A stretch of 64,000 bases of DNA from DATEVL01 sp035471625 (lineage in GTDB: Bacteria > Chloroflexota > Anaerolineae > Anaerolineales > E44-bin32): assembly GCA_035471625.1 (NCBI GenBank), contig DATIPT010000037.1, positions 1 through 64,000 on the forward strand, read 5' to 3'. Made by a program: the position numbers and the translations under genes. Positions 49,184 to 57,573 of the stretch are shown in pieces. How positions within the stretch are numbered: position 1 is the first letter of the stretch; every line of letters begins with the position of its first letter. The notes under the pieces are model-generated. The model saw nothing but the letters and a program-made list of their open reading frames with translations, was not told the origin of the DNA and did not search any database.

Positions 49184-51383
49184 GTAGAGGAAGCTGGGGG
49201 TCCTCGCGTTCGGGCGGGTCGATCCCCAGGCGGTCTGAGAAGTTGTGGGGCCCGACCGAGGCATCTGCCGCCAGCCTGCGGATATGCCGGAACTTGACAA
49301 TCTGCCCTCCGCCAGCCAGCCAATTGCGCAGGCGTGGATCGCGTCGCGCTCGTTCGGCGATGAGCGAAGCGCGACCGCCGGGGAGGACGACAACGTGGGG
49401 CTGAGCCAGCGGGCCGCCGAGGACCACCGCCAGGCTGGCCCTGTCCTGCACGCGGAAGTGGAAACCTGGACGCGGCGAGTCCTCCCAGGCGATCTCCTCT
49501 CCGGCGCGCACTTCGAAGCCCAGACGCACCCCAAGTTGCTGCAGGAGCTCGCGGATCTCCATCATGTCGGCCTCACGTCGCGCGGCCCGGTCTTCCTCCC
49601 GCAGGTCCCAACGTCCATCTTCATCTTCAACCCCGTAGGATTCCAGACAGGCGGTCAGCAACCGACGGTCGGGCGTCTGCAAGCCGCGCAGCGCGTTGCA
49701 GACGCCTACGTCCATGGCCTGGAACGTGATCCCCGGCTCGGAACGAAGCAATCCCAGGACGAGCGATTCGACGCGGTCCGAAAGCGGTGAGGCCGCGTCG
49801 CCCGCTTCGGCAAGCCAGTACTGCCCGCTCTCCAACTCCAGTCGCGGTTCGAGTCGCTCGAGACGACCCCCGGAGACCAGCATCCGCTCCATTTCGTCGG
49901 TGAGCCGGGTCAGCGGCGGCGCATCGTCCGCAGCCCACAACTCCGCCAGGGTTTGGCGACGAGCCAGTTCCAGGGAGGCGGAAGCGTGCAGGTAGCCGTA
50001 GCCCGCAGGCTCCCCCAGATCGCGTAGGGCGCGCTCGGCGGCTTCGGCCACCACCTTCGCCATCGGAGTCTCGTCCTTGGCTCGATGCCGGGAAGATTCC
50101 CACGTCAGAAACGCCTGTCCGTCGGCGAGGCGTACGGCATGCCCACGCAACCGGTATCCAGCGGCGTCCATCCCTGCCAGAGCTGCGGCCAGGAAGCCGT
50201 GCTCGGCCTCCGGGACGAACGCGGCCACGGTCGCGCCCTCCCCCTGCCGCCGGACGAGCGCGCCGAAAGCACCTCGGAGGGCCGCCGCATGCCAGGTCCA
50301 GTCGTAGCGTCGACGGCGCAAGACGATCCTGATGGGGTCTGCAGCGTCGCGACCCCACAACCACGATGTCCACAGCGCGGAGAGCGTCCAGAAAGCCTGG
50401 TTCGGTCTTGGCAGAGCCGTCAGGATCCGGGGCGTCTGATCGGGCAAAGTGTCGTCCAGCTCCCGGATCGGCCCCGGGAAGATCGCCAGTACGCCGGGCC
50501 GGAGCGGCTCCGGACTCGGCCAGGGACGTGCTTCGACCCCCGGCGGTTCGAAGCGCCATTCTTCAACCGCCCGCTCCAGCGCCCTCCAGACGTTCGTCTC
50601 CCGAAACCGCGGCGAGGCCACGAGTTGTTTCGGCCTGGCCCTCGTCTCCGGATGCCCCCAGAGCCCGTTGACCGCATCGAAGGTCGAGAGCAGCAGCGCC
50701 TGGGCCGCCTGCCGCTGGCGGCCCGAGAACTCGATCTGATCCATCTTCTGCAGTACCGTGATCAGCGCGTACAGGGCGCGCGACGGATAGACCTCCAGAG
50801 CCGCTTCGACATGTTCTCGATCGGGATCATCGCCAGGCGTGGCGCGCTCGGCGGCCAGGGCGCGCGCCAGGCCGCGCCCCGCGGTTTCAGCGGCCCTTTC
50901 CTTGTCGGCCGCCGTCGTTGGGTCCTCCCCGCTGTGCTGGCATGAACCGCACCCATACGCTTTCAAGACCGGAACGTCCGTCTCTCGGTCCCAGACGAAG
51001 TAGTCGACGACGACCTCCGAACCGCAGGCCTCGCAGGTCGAGCGGTACAAGTCGAGCAAGAATGGTTCGAGGCGCCCGTCATCTTTGGCAGCCGAAGCCA
51101 GCTGGGCCAGGGCTGCGCGCAGATCGGACGCGTCGAGGGGATCAAGCCGCAACTCCAGGATGAAACGGGTCACCGGATTGCTGACGGCTACGATCGCGCC
51201 CCGTGCCCGGCCGGCCTCGATGGCCAACATCGGCGAAACCCCGAATGGATCGAGGAGCCACCCGTCTGGGTACGGGTAGCCCTGCAGGAACTGGTCGACG
51301 GAACCGCGCTCGACCGGCGGGAGGAAGCGGGCCAGCGGCCCTGGACGTGACGCCGGAACGCCCGGCGGGTATGCGAGATCCAT
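49179..51383 (-). CDS. DNA-methylase-like protein with degenerate catalytic motif
   Basis: A 734-residue protein. The N-terminal segment has DPFGVSPMLAIEAGRARGAIVAVSNPVTRF (about 45-75; longer than one motif), resembling the SAM-binding motif and NP-containing strand of adenine-specific methylases such as DUF1156 proteins. A zinc ribbon follows (CEACG and CGSCQ, about 115-145), as in those proteins. Where a DPPY catalytic motif is expected, the sequence reads ALPRPNQAFWTLSALW (near 315-330). It may bind DNA or RNA without methylating it. The assignment is by motif order only. Its promoter places the ATG 8 bases after the -10 box (leaderless), and it is divergent from a lipoprotein gene. Confidence 0.5.
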   Translation of the reverse strand: MDLAYPPGVPASRPGPLARFLPPVERGSVDQFLQGYPYPDGWLLDPFGVSPMLAIEAGRARGAIVAVSNPVTRFILELRLDPLDASDLRAALAQLASAAKDDGRLEPFLLDLYRSTCEACGSEVVVDYFVWDRETDVPVLKAYGCGSCQHSGEDPTTAADKERAAETAGRGLARALAAERATPGDDPDREHVEAALEVYPSRALYALITVLQKMDQIEFSGRQRQAAQALLLSTFDAVNGLWGHPETRARPKQLVASPRFRETNVWRALERAVEEWRFEPPGVEARPWPSPEPLRPGVLAIFPGPIRELDDTLPDQTPRILTALPRPNQAFWTLSALWTSWLWGRDAADPIRIVLRRRRYDWTWHAAALRGAFGALVRRQGEGATVAAFVPEAEHGFLAAALAGMDAAGYRLRGHAVRLADGQAFLTWESSRHRAKDETPMAKVVAEAAERALRDLGEPAGYGYLHASASLELARRQTLAELWAADDAPPLTRLTDEMERMLVSGGRLERLEPRLELESGQYWLAEAGDAASPLSDRVESLVLGLLRSEPGITFQAMDVGVCNALRGLQTPDRRLLTACLESYGVEDEDGRWDLREEDRAARREADMMEIRELLQQLGVRLGFEVRAGEEIAWEDSPRPGFHFRVQDRASLAVVLGGPLAQPHVVVLPGGRASLIAERARRDPRLRNWLAGGGQIVKFRHIRRLAADASVGPHNFSDRLGIDPPEREDPQLPLL

Positions 51384-51390
51384 CGAATCG

Positions 51391-51419
51391 AGTATACGGC
51401 AGGGTGGCGTCCCTGTTCA
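51391..51419 (-). promoter_or_regulatory. Promoter of the methylase-like gene, predicted leaderless
   Basis: On the minus strand TGAACA (51419-51414) and TATACT (51396-51391) are 17 bp apart, and the ATG begins 8 bases after the -10 box. The region is shared back to back with a second leaderless-type promoter at 51422-51450. Confidence 0.65.
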
Positions 51420-51421
51420 CC

Positions 51422-51450
51422 TTGCCTGCAGGCCCACGAACCCTTACACT
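51422..51450 (+). promoter_or_regulatory. Promoter of the 51.5-kb lipoprotein gene, predicted leaderless
   Basis: TTGCCT (51422-51427) and TACACT (51445-51450) are separated by 17 bp; the ATG at 51458 begins 8 bases after the -10 box. Confidence 0.65.
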
Positions 51451-51457
51451 GAATCGC

Positions 51458-52687
51458 ATGCCCCGGCATCCACTCACCCTCTCGCTCGTGATCCTTGGCC
51501 TGGCCGCCCTTGCCGCCTGCTCCGGCGCGCCACCCCTTCCGCCTCCCGTTCTGCCAGACCCGTCGTCCGAGCCCCTTCAGCCCCCGGCAGGTTGTCCTTC
51601 CGACGGTACCGCGACGTTGGCGCCTGACCTTGACCCGGTCGACGCGGTGACCGCCTACCTCAATGCCAGGGGCAATCCGCTCGACCTGGCCCAGGAGTTG
51701 TACGACCTCGGTTGGGTCGCGCCTCTATCGGCCTTCATCCAAACCGATCTCGACGGCGACGGCCTCGCCGAGATCGCAGTCGGATTGAGCGCGCCGCCGG
51801 ACTCCGAGTCCGATCTGGGCCTCGCGGCCATCTATGTGTGGCGCTGCCACGACGGCACCTACGTGGCGGCGGAAGCCGTCTCCCAAGGACCGCTTCCCTA
51901 CGGAGCCCCGGTCCTGCAAGAGGCGACCGACCTTACCGGCGATGGCCTTCCGGAGCTCATTGCCTACCACCCGCTCTGCGGTGCTCATACGTGCTTCGCC
52001 GACTACCTCGTCCTGCAATGGGACGGACAGACAACCGTCAATCGTTTGGTGGGGCCAAGCGATGATCTTCCCTCACCGGAATGGTCAGCGGAGCGCGCCC
52101 TTCCCGGCCGCCCCTCGGAGATCTCCATTGCTGGACGCGGGGTGAGCTCGGTAGGGGCCGGGCCCTACCGGATCGTGACGCGCACTTGGGAGTGGGATGC
52201 CGGCGAGGAGGCCTTCATTCCGAGAGCCGATGTCGTCGAGCCGCCCCGCTACCGGATTCATGCCGTCCACGACGCCGATGCGGCGTTCGACCGAGGGGAC
52301 CTTCCCGGGTCCTTGGCGCTGTACGAGCGAGTCCTCAACGACCATTCACTCCTCGAATGGCCGTCGATGGGTGGCGGCCGAGAAGCCCTCGAGGCCTACG
52401 CCGCCTACCGCAGTGTGTTTGTCTATCTCTTCTCGGATTTTCCGGCGGCCGCCGAGGCCGAATTCGAGGCGAGGTTTGAGGGCACCGGTCTCGAGAACTC
52501 CCCTTATGGCGAGCTGGCTCGCTTGTTGCTGACACGCTTCGCCGAAGTCGATCTCGAGGCGGCGTGCGCGCAGGTTCGCCAGAGGGTCTCGGCAGATCCT
52601 GGATCCTTCCTCGGGGCTCTGGAATACGGGTACGAGAACAAGGCCTACACTGCGGACGACTTCTGCCGCCCCCCTTTGGGCCGATGA
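51458..52687 (+). CDS. Lipoprotein with a VCBS/FG-GAP-like N-terminal region, function unknown
   Basis: The 409-residue product has a lipoprotein signal peptide with lipobox LAAC (Cys near residue 20) and a Pro-rich linker. A region with DLDGDGLAEIAVGL and DLTGDGLPELIAYHP (about 95-180) looks like calcium-binding FG-GAP/VCBS-type repeats. The C-terminal half is alpha-helical and TPR-like (AFDRGDLPGSLALYERVLND and following). It is presumably a surface-exposed binding protein. ATG at 51458 is fixed by the signal peptide and promoter; the longer frame is antisense to the divergent gene. The next gene overlaps its stop (ATGA). Confidence 0.75.
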   Translation: MPRHPLTLSLVILGLAALAACSGAPPLPPPVLPDPSSEPLQPPAGCPSDGTATLAPDLDPVDAVTAYLNARGNPLDLAQELYDLGWVAPLSAFIQTDLDGDGLAEIAVGLSAPPDSESDLGLAAIYVWRCHDGTYVAAEAVSQGPLPYGAPVLQEATDLTGDGLPELIAYHPLCGAHTCFADYLVLQWDGQTTVNRLVGPSDDLPSPEWSAERALPGRPSEISIAGRGVSSVGAGPYRIVTRTWEWDAGEEAFIPRADVVEPPRYRIHAVHDADAAFDRGDLPGSLALYERVLNDHSLLEWPSMGGGREALEAYAAYRSVFVYLFSDFPAAAEAEFEARFEGTGLENSPYGELARLLLTRFAEVDLEAACAQVRQRVSADPGSFLGALEYGYENKAYTADDFCRPPLGR

Positions 52688-53829
52688 GCAGGCCAGCAGC
52701 GATGCCGATCCCGATCGCACGCTTCCGAGACGACCTGGCCCCGACGATGGCTGATCTGGAGACGATGGTCAGGATGGAGTCCCCGACCACAACCAAGGCG
52801 TTGATCGACGACCTGGGCGCCTGGCTCGGCGCCCAGGTCGAAAGTCTGGGGTTCTCGGTCGAACGAATCCCCGAGGCGAAGGCCGGCGATCATTGGCTGT
52901 GCCGCTCCAGCGCCGAAAGAGGCGGGATCCTCCTGCTCCACCACCTCGACACGGTCTATCCGGCCGGCACCCTGGCCACGACGTCGTGGCGTCTCGAGGC
53001 CGGACGGGCCTTCGGCCCCGGCGTGCTCGATATGAAGGGCGGCATCGCCGTGACCCTGGCGGCGCTCCGTGGCCTTCGGGCACACGGCCTCGAGCCGTCG
53101 AGGCCAGTACTGTGCCTCTTCACCTCCGACGAGGAAACCGGTAGCCGATCGTCACGCTCGTTGATCGAGGCGCTGGCCAGGTCGGTCGATCTGATCCTTT
53201 GCCTCGAGCCGGCCTTGCCGGACGGCGGCCTCAAGACCCAGCGCAAGGGGACGGGGATCTTCCAGGTGGAGACGTTCGGTCGTGCCGCCCACGCGGGTAA
53301 CAACCCCGAGGCCGGTGTGCACGCGATCGAGGAGATGGCCCACCAGATCCCGGCCATCCACGCGCTGGCCTCCCCCTCAGCTGGAACGACGGTCAGTGTC
53401 GGCGTGATTCGCGGCGGGACGCGCACCAACGTGATCCCCGCAAGTTGCCTGGCGAAGCTCGATGTGCGCGTCGCCGACCCGAACGAGCGACCGAGGATCG
53501 ACGCCGGCCTGGCGGCGTTGCGCCCGATGGTCGAAGGCGCCCGGATCGAAGTTCGCGGCGGGTGGAATCGCCCTCCGATGCCTCGCACGCCGGCGATCGC
53601 TGGCGCCTTCGAGCAAGCGCGGCAGATCGCCGACACGATCGGGATCCAGCTCACCGAGGGAGGAGCCGGAGGCGGATCCGACGCCAACTTCGTCGCAGCG
53701 CTGGGGCTTCCGGTCCTGGACGGCCTCGGCCCGATCGGCGACGGCGCCCACTCGACGGACGAGTATGTCGAGATCGAGTCTTTGGCGCCGCGCGCCGCAC
53801 TCCTGGCGGCCTTGCTTACGGACTGGTAG
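52684..53829 (+). CDS. M20 family metallopeptidase (glutamate carboxypeptidase-like)
   Basis: The 381-residue enzyme has the M20 motifs in order: HLDTVYPAGT (metal His and Asp, near 78), GPGVLDMKGG (bridging Asp, near 108), SDEETGS (catalytic Glu pair, near 142), LEPALPDGG, and the C-terminal GDGAHSTDEYVEIES (metal His). The dimerisation domain with GRAAHAGNNPEAGVHA lies between. Closest in layout to carboxypeptidase G2-type enzymes that remove C-terminal glutamate. It overlaps the lipoprotein stop by four bases and runs 14 bases into the convergent metalloprotease gene. Confidence 0.93.
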   Translation: MSRPAAMPIPIARFRDDLAPTMADLETMVRMESPTTTKALIDDLGAWLGAQVESLGFSVERIPEAKAGDHWLCRSSAERGGILLLHHLDTVYPAGTLATTSWRLEAGRAFGPGVLDMKGGIAVTLAALRGLRAHGLEPSRPVLCLFTSDEETGSRSSRSLIEALARSVDLILCLEPALPDGGLKTQRKGTGIFQVETFGRAAHAGNNPEAGVHAIEEMAHQIPAIHALASPSAGTTVSVGVIRGGTRTNVIPASCLAKLDVRVADPNERPRIDAGLAALRPMVEGARIEVRGGWNRPPMPRTPAIAGAFEQARQIADTIGIQLTEGGAGGGSDANFVAALGLPVLDGLGPIGDGAHSTDEYVEIESLAPRAALLAALLTDW

Positions 53830-55075
53830 GGGGTCTCCCCAGCGCGGTCAGCAAATCGGCGTAGTCGTTCATCCGCGCCATTCGCCGCAGGAACGCCGCC
53901 GGAGAGTCGCTCGCCTTCCACAGCTCACGAACAGCTTCCCCAACCGGGTCGGCGCCGGCGGCGCTCTCAGGATCGTCGGCATACGCGCCATGGAAGGCAA
54001 AGTACGCCTGGTTCAAGCGGCGGACGACATACCCGTTCTCCACCAGCCGCTGGCGCCGCGCCTCCATGTAGTCCTCAGCTTCTTCCACCTTCCCGTCGGC
54101 CAGCAGGCGATCGACTTCCAGACGGGTCTCATGCATCTCGGCGTTGAAGTCGAATGCCTGCGGATCCGGAGACGATACCGGCCGCGCCGGCGCCGGAGGC
54201 GGGGGAAGGTACTCCGGGTAGTACCGCTCGACGACGGCACGGCCCAGTGCCTCCCCCACCAAGGAGGCGACGGTCTCGTTCATCGTGCGCGTTTCCGGGG
54301 AGGCGTCGTAGGCCCATCCGAGCGGTCGGAGCGTCAGGTAGTTGTGGACCCACTCGTGGAGGACAACTTCGCTCAGCCACGCGAGGCCGGTCGTCTCCTG
54401 AACCATGGTCGGGTAGGTTCCGATGCCGCCGATCGGAACGACGAGCGCCGAGACCCGGAGGTCTTGTTCGACGGCCTGCTCGAGGGCGATCTGTTCCTCC
54501 ATCGTCAACTCGGGCACCAACTGGATCAAGGCGTCCTGGCGGATCGTCTCCCGCGGCGAAATCACCAGCGCCAGCGGGAGCTGCGAGAGGTGGAATGAGA
54601 CCGGCGGGAAGGGCGCGCCCAGGCCCGCCAGACCCGAGGCGGCCACGACGACGCTGGCCTGTTCCTGCAGCACGGCCTCGACGGCGGGCTGGAGATCCCC
54701 GATCTGCCGGCGCAGGTCGGCCAGCTCCGCTTGCAGCTTGACGGCCGCCTGACCGGGGTCGGTCACGGCCGGATCGGAGTAGATGCGTTCGATTTCGCCT
54801 TCCAGACCCCTGGCCCGTTCCAAGAGCCGGACATAGTCCCTCACCAGGCCGCCGCGCTCGGGCTCGGTCAGGTATCCGGCCTGCCCTCGGCTGGCCTGCT
54901 CAAGCTTCACCCCGATCGCCCCCAGAGTCCATCCGGCAAAGTCGAACTCGATCGGAGCCGTGAACCGCTGGGCACGGTCCGCCGTCTCGCGGTTCGGGCG
55001 CTGGCTTCCAGCAACCAGGATCAGGACCAGGAGGATCGACACTCCTACCGAGACGATCCGTGTCAAGAGTCGCAT
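53816..55075 (-). CDS. Membrane-anchored HExxH metallopeptidase-like protein
   Basis: The 419-residue protein has a signal anchor (about 5-23), a long helical region with coiled-coil character (ARGLEGEIERIYSD, LQAELADLRRQIGDL; about 75-135), and a catalytic region with HEWVH at 240-244 followed by NETVASLVGEALG (Glu267), a gluzincin arrangement. The family is not one I can name with certainty. ATG at 55075 is chosen since the upstream frame reads across the promoter region. A TATGAT -10-like box ends 6 bases before the ATG, but no -35 box supports it. Its 3' end overlaps the M20 gene by 14 bases. Confidence 0.7.
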   Translation of the reverse strand: MRLLTRIVSVGVSILLVLILVAGSQRPNRETADRAQRFTAPIEFDFAGWTLGAIGVKLEQASRGQAGYLTEPERGGLVRDYVRLLERARGLEGEIERIYSDPAVTDPGQAAVKLQAELADLRRQIGDLQPAVEAVLQEQASVVVAASGLAGLGAPFPPVSFHLSQLPLALVISPRETIRQDALIQLVPELTMEEQIALEQAVEQDLRVSALVVPIGGIGTYPTMVQETTGLAWLSEVVLHEWVHNYLTLRPLGWAYDASPETRTMNETVASLVGEALGRAVVERYYPEYLPPPPAPARPVSSPDPQAFDFNAEMHETRLEVDRLLADGKVEEAEDYMEARRQRLVENGYVVRRLNQAYFAFHGAYADDPESAAGADPVGEAVRELWKASDSPAAFLRRMARMNDYADLLTALGRPPTSP

Positions 55076-55158
55076 GCCGGCATCATAACCGAGGACGGTT
55101 GGGTGGGATCGATGCCCGCTGTCGGCCACGCCGCCCGGTTCCAGCCGGGACCCCCGCG

Positions 55159-55196
55159 TGCTATAATCCCCTTCCGCTGGCGGCCATCGGGCCGCC
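55159..55196 (+). promoter_or_regulatory. Extended -10 promoter and leader hairpin of the epimerase operon
   Basis: TGCTATAAT (55159-55167) is a near-perfect extended -10 box. The leader contains a 7-bp perfect hairpin (55179-55185 with 55190-55196, ATCG loop) followed by TTTC, resembling a weak terminator 13 bases before the operon's first ATG. It could attenuate the operon. Confidence 0.55.
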
Positions 55197-55213
55197 TTTC
55201 TCGACAGTCAGGC

Positions 55214-56152
55214 ATGAATTTCCTCGTAACCGGCGCCGCCGGGTTTCTCGGATCGTCGCTTGCCAACCGGCTGGCACACGAAGGCCACCAGGTGCGCGGT
55301 CTCGACGACCTCTCCGCCGGGGATCCCCAGCGGTTGGACGCCGACGTGCTCTTCACGCGCGGCGAAGTCACCGATCGACCCAAGCTCTGGACGCTGCTCC
55401 AAGATATCGACTGCGTCTACCATCTGGCGGCTCGGGTATCCGTGCCGGAGTCGGTCTTGTATCCCCGCGAGTACAACGCCGTCAACGTCGGCGGGACGGT
55501 CAGCGTGATGGAGGCGATGCGGGATGTGGGCGTCAAGCGCGTCGTCTTGATCTCCTCGGGTGCGGTCTACGGCGACCAGGGAACCCAGCCATTGCGCGAG
55601 GATGCTGTGCCCAATCCTCGCTCGCCGTATGCCGTGTCGAAGCTCGCCGCCGAGTACTACGTCCGGACGATCGGTGCCCTGTGGGGGATCGAAACCGTGG
55701 CGCTGCGGGTGTTCAACGCCTATGGCCCGGGCCAGCCGATCCCGGCCGCCCATCCGCCAGTGGTCCCGCACTTCCTGCGCCAGGCAGTCCGGGCCGGCAC
55801 GATCGTCATCCACGGCCAAGGGACACAGACACGTGACTTCATCTACGTTGACGACGTCGTCGAAGCGATGGTCGCCGCCGCGACCGCCCCGACGATCGAC
55901 CGCCTGGTAATCAATGTGGGCCGAGGCGAGGCCACCTCGATCCGCAGCCTGGCCCAAACCGTCCTGGAGGTTGTCGGATCGAGCGCCGAGTGGATCTACA
56001 AGGAATCCCAGGAACCGGGGCCATCGATGATGTGCGCCGATCTCACTTTGGCCTCCAAGAAGCTCGGGTTCTCACCTCGCGTCAGCCTCGAGGATGGATT
56101 GCGGCGCACGATCACCCGCGATCCTCGCTTCGAAGCGGCGCGCGCCGGGTAG
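55214..56152 (+). CDS. NAD-dependent sugar-nucleotide epimerase/dehydratase
   Basis: The 312-residue extended short-chain dehydrogenase has the GAAGFLGS nucleotide-binding motif at residues 8-15, a catalytic YAVSK (Tyr and Lys) near 142-146 with an upstream SSGAVYG containing the catalytic Ser, and TRDFIYVDDVVEA, typical of UDP-glucose 4-epimerase-like enzymes. It most likely makes a nucleotide sugar for envelope polysaccharide. ATG at 55214 is used because the longer frame crosses the promoter. It heads a same-strand run of six closely spaced genes. Confidence 0.9.
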   Translation: MNFLVTGAAGFLGSSLANRLAHEGHQVRGLDDLSAGDPQRLDADVLFTRGEVTDRPKLWTLLQDIDCVYHLAARVSVPESVLYPREYNAVNVGGTVSVMEAMRDVGVKRVVLISSGAVYGDQGTQPLREDAVPNPRSPYAVSKLAAEYYVRTIGALWGIETVALRVFNAYGPGQPIPAAHPPVVPHFLRQAVRAGTIVIHGQGTQTRDFIYVDDVVEAMVAAATAPTIDRLVINVGRGEATSIRSLAQTVLEVVGSSAEWIYKESQEPGPSMMCADLTLASKKLGFSPRVSLEDGLRRTITRDPRFEAARAG

Positions 56153-56161
56153 CCGGAGGCG

Positions 56162-56773
56162 ATGACCGGCCGCCGGATCCCCCGCGCCTTCTTTCGCCGT
56201 CGGACGCTGGAAGTCGCCCGCGATCTGCTCGGTCAGCGGCTGGTCCGCCTCGAGCGGGGCCGGCGCCTCAGCGGCTGGATCATCGAGACCGAGGCCTACG
56301 TCGGCCAGGCCGACCTCGGCTGCCACGCCCGAGTCGGGAGGACGGATCGCAACCGCTCGATGTGGGGTCCGCCCGGCCACGCCTATGTGTACTTCACCTA
56401 CGGGATGCACTGGTGCCTTAACGTCGTGACCGAGCCCGAGGGCGAACCGGCCGCCGTCCTGATCCGCGGGTTGATTCCATCGGAGGGCATGTCGCAGATG
56501 CGGCGGCGGCGTCCGGCAGGCCGGGCCCTGGCCGACGGGCCGGCCAAGCTGTGCCAGGCCCTCGGGCTGGATCGGGCCTGGGACGGTCATGACCTGTGCC
56601 GGAAAGATTCGCGACTCTTCATCGAGCGCGCCCCCGATCTCCCGGCGCACCGCATCCGGCGCAGCCCGCGCGTCGGGCTCGACCGCGTCCCGGAACCTTG
56701 GAAGAGCAAGCCCTGGCGGTTTCGGATCGCCGGGGATCTACAAACCCTGCTGCCACAGGAGGAGCTTGCATGA
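56162..56773 (+). CDS. mpg: DNA-3-methyladenine glycosylase (AAG/Mpg family)
   Basis: This base-excision repair enzyme removes alkylated purines. The 203-residue product has the family signature IETEAYVGQADLGCHA, with catalytic Glu near 42, followed by GRTDRNRSMWGPPGHAYVYF and YGMHWCLNVV, and the C-terminal RRSPRVGL substrate-binding segment. Length and motifs are normal. It starts 9 bases after the epimerase gene and its stop overlaps the FabI-like gene (ATGA). Confidence 0.94.
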   Translation: MTGRRIPRAFFRRRTLEVARDLLGQRLVRLERGRRLSGWIIETEAYVGQADLGCHARVGRTDRNRSMWGPPGHAYVYFTYGMHWCLNVVTEPEGEPAAVLIRGLIPSEGMSQMRRRRPAGRALADGPAKLCQALGLDRAWDGHDLCRKDSRLFIERAPDLPAHRIRRSPRVGLDRVPEPWKSKPWRFRIAGDLQTLLPQEELA

Positions 56774-57564
56774 ACCGTTTGCTGGAGGGGAAGACGGCGC
56801 TGGTCTTCGGTGTGGCCAACGACCACTCCATCGCCTGGGGGATCTCCCAGGCGCTTCACGCCCAGGGCGCCCGGCTAGCCTTCTCCTACGCCGTTGAAAG
56901 CCTCGAGCGCCGCGTCCGACCCCTGGCTGAATCGCTGGGCTCGACCTTCGTCGAGCCGTGCGACGTCTCGAGCGACGAACAGATCGAGGCGCTCTTTGCC
57001 AAGGCCGCCACCGAGTTAGGAACGATCGACATCCTGATCCACGCCGTCGCCTTTGCCGGACGGGAGGAACTCAGTCGACCGTTCTATCTGACCAGTCGCG
57101 CCGGTTTCATGAACACCCTCGATATCAGCGCCTATTCGCTGACCGCCCTCACCCGGGCGGCCCTGCCGCTCATGAAGAACGGCGGATCGGTCCTTACCCT
57201 GACGTACTACGCATCCGAGAAGGTCTTCCCCAACTACAATGTGATGGCCGTCGCCAAGGCGGCCCTGGAGGCCTCGGTTCGTTACCTGGCCGCCGAACTC
57301 GGCGAGAAGGGGATCCGAGTCAACGCCATCTCCGCCGGCCCTGTACGCACCCTTTCGGCGGCCGGCGTCGCCGGGTTCAAACGGATGCACCGGGAATTCG
57401 CACAATACAACCCCCTCCGCCGGGGCATCACGATCGAAGACCTGGGACACACCGCAGTCTGGCTGTGTTCAGACATGTCGTCGGCGATCACGGGGGAGAT
57501 CGTCTTCGTCGACTCCGGCTACAATATCCTCGGGGTGGTGATCCCCGAAGACGAGAGCGATTGA
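56770..57564 (+). CDS. fabI: Enoyl-[acyl-carrier-protein] reductase, FabI type
   Basis: FabI performs the last reduction of fatty-acid elongation using NADH. The 264-residue short-chain dehydrogenase has the FabI-specific GVANDHSIAWGIS nucleotide motif, YYASEKVFPNYNVMAVAKAAL with the Tyr-x6-Lys catalytic pair, and the C-terminal SSAITGEIVFVDSGYNILG. Length is normal. It overlaps mpg by four bases and is followed by a diguanylate cyclase gene after 9 bases. Confidence 0.93.
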   Translation: MNRLLEGKTALVFGVANDHSIAWGISQALHAQGARLAFSYAVESLERRVRPLAESLGSTFVEPCDVSSDEQIEALFAKAATELGTIDILIHAVAFAGREELSRPFYLTSRAGFMNTLDISAYSLTALTRAALPLMKNGGSVLTLTYYASEKVFPNYNVMAVAKAALEASVRYLAAELGEKGIRVNAISAGPVRTLSAAGVAGFKRMHREFAQYNPLRRGITIEDLGHTAVWLCSDMSSAITGEIVFVDSGYNILGVVIPEDESD

Positions 57565-57573
57565 TCCTGATCG

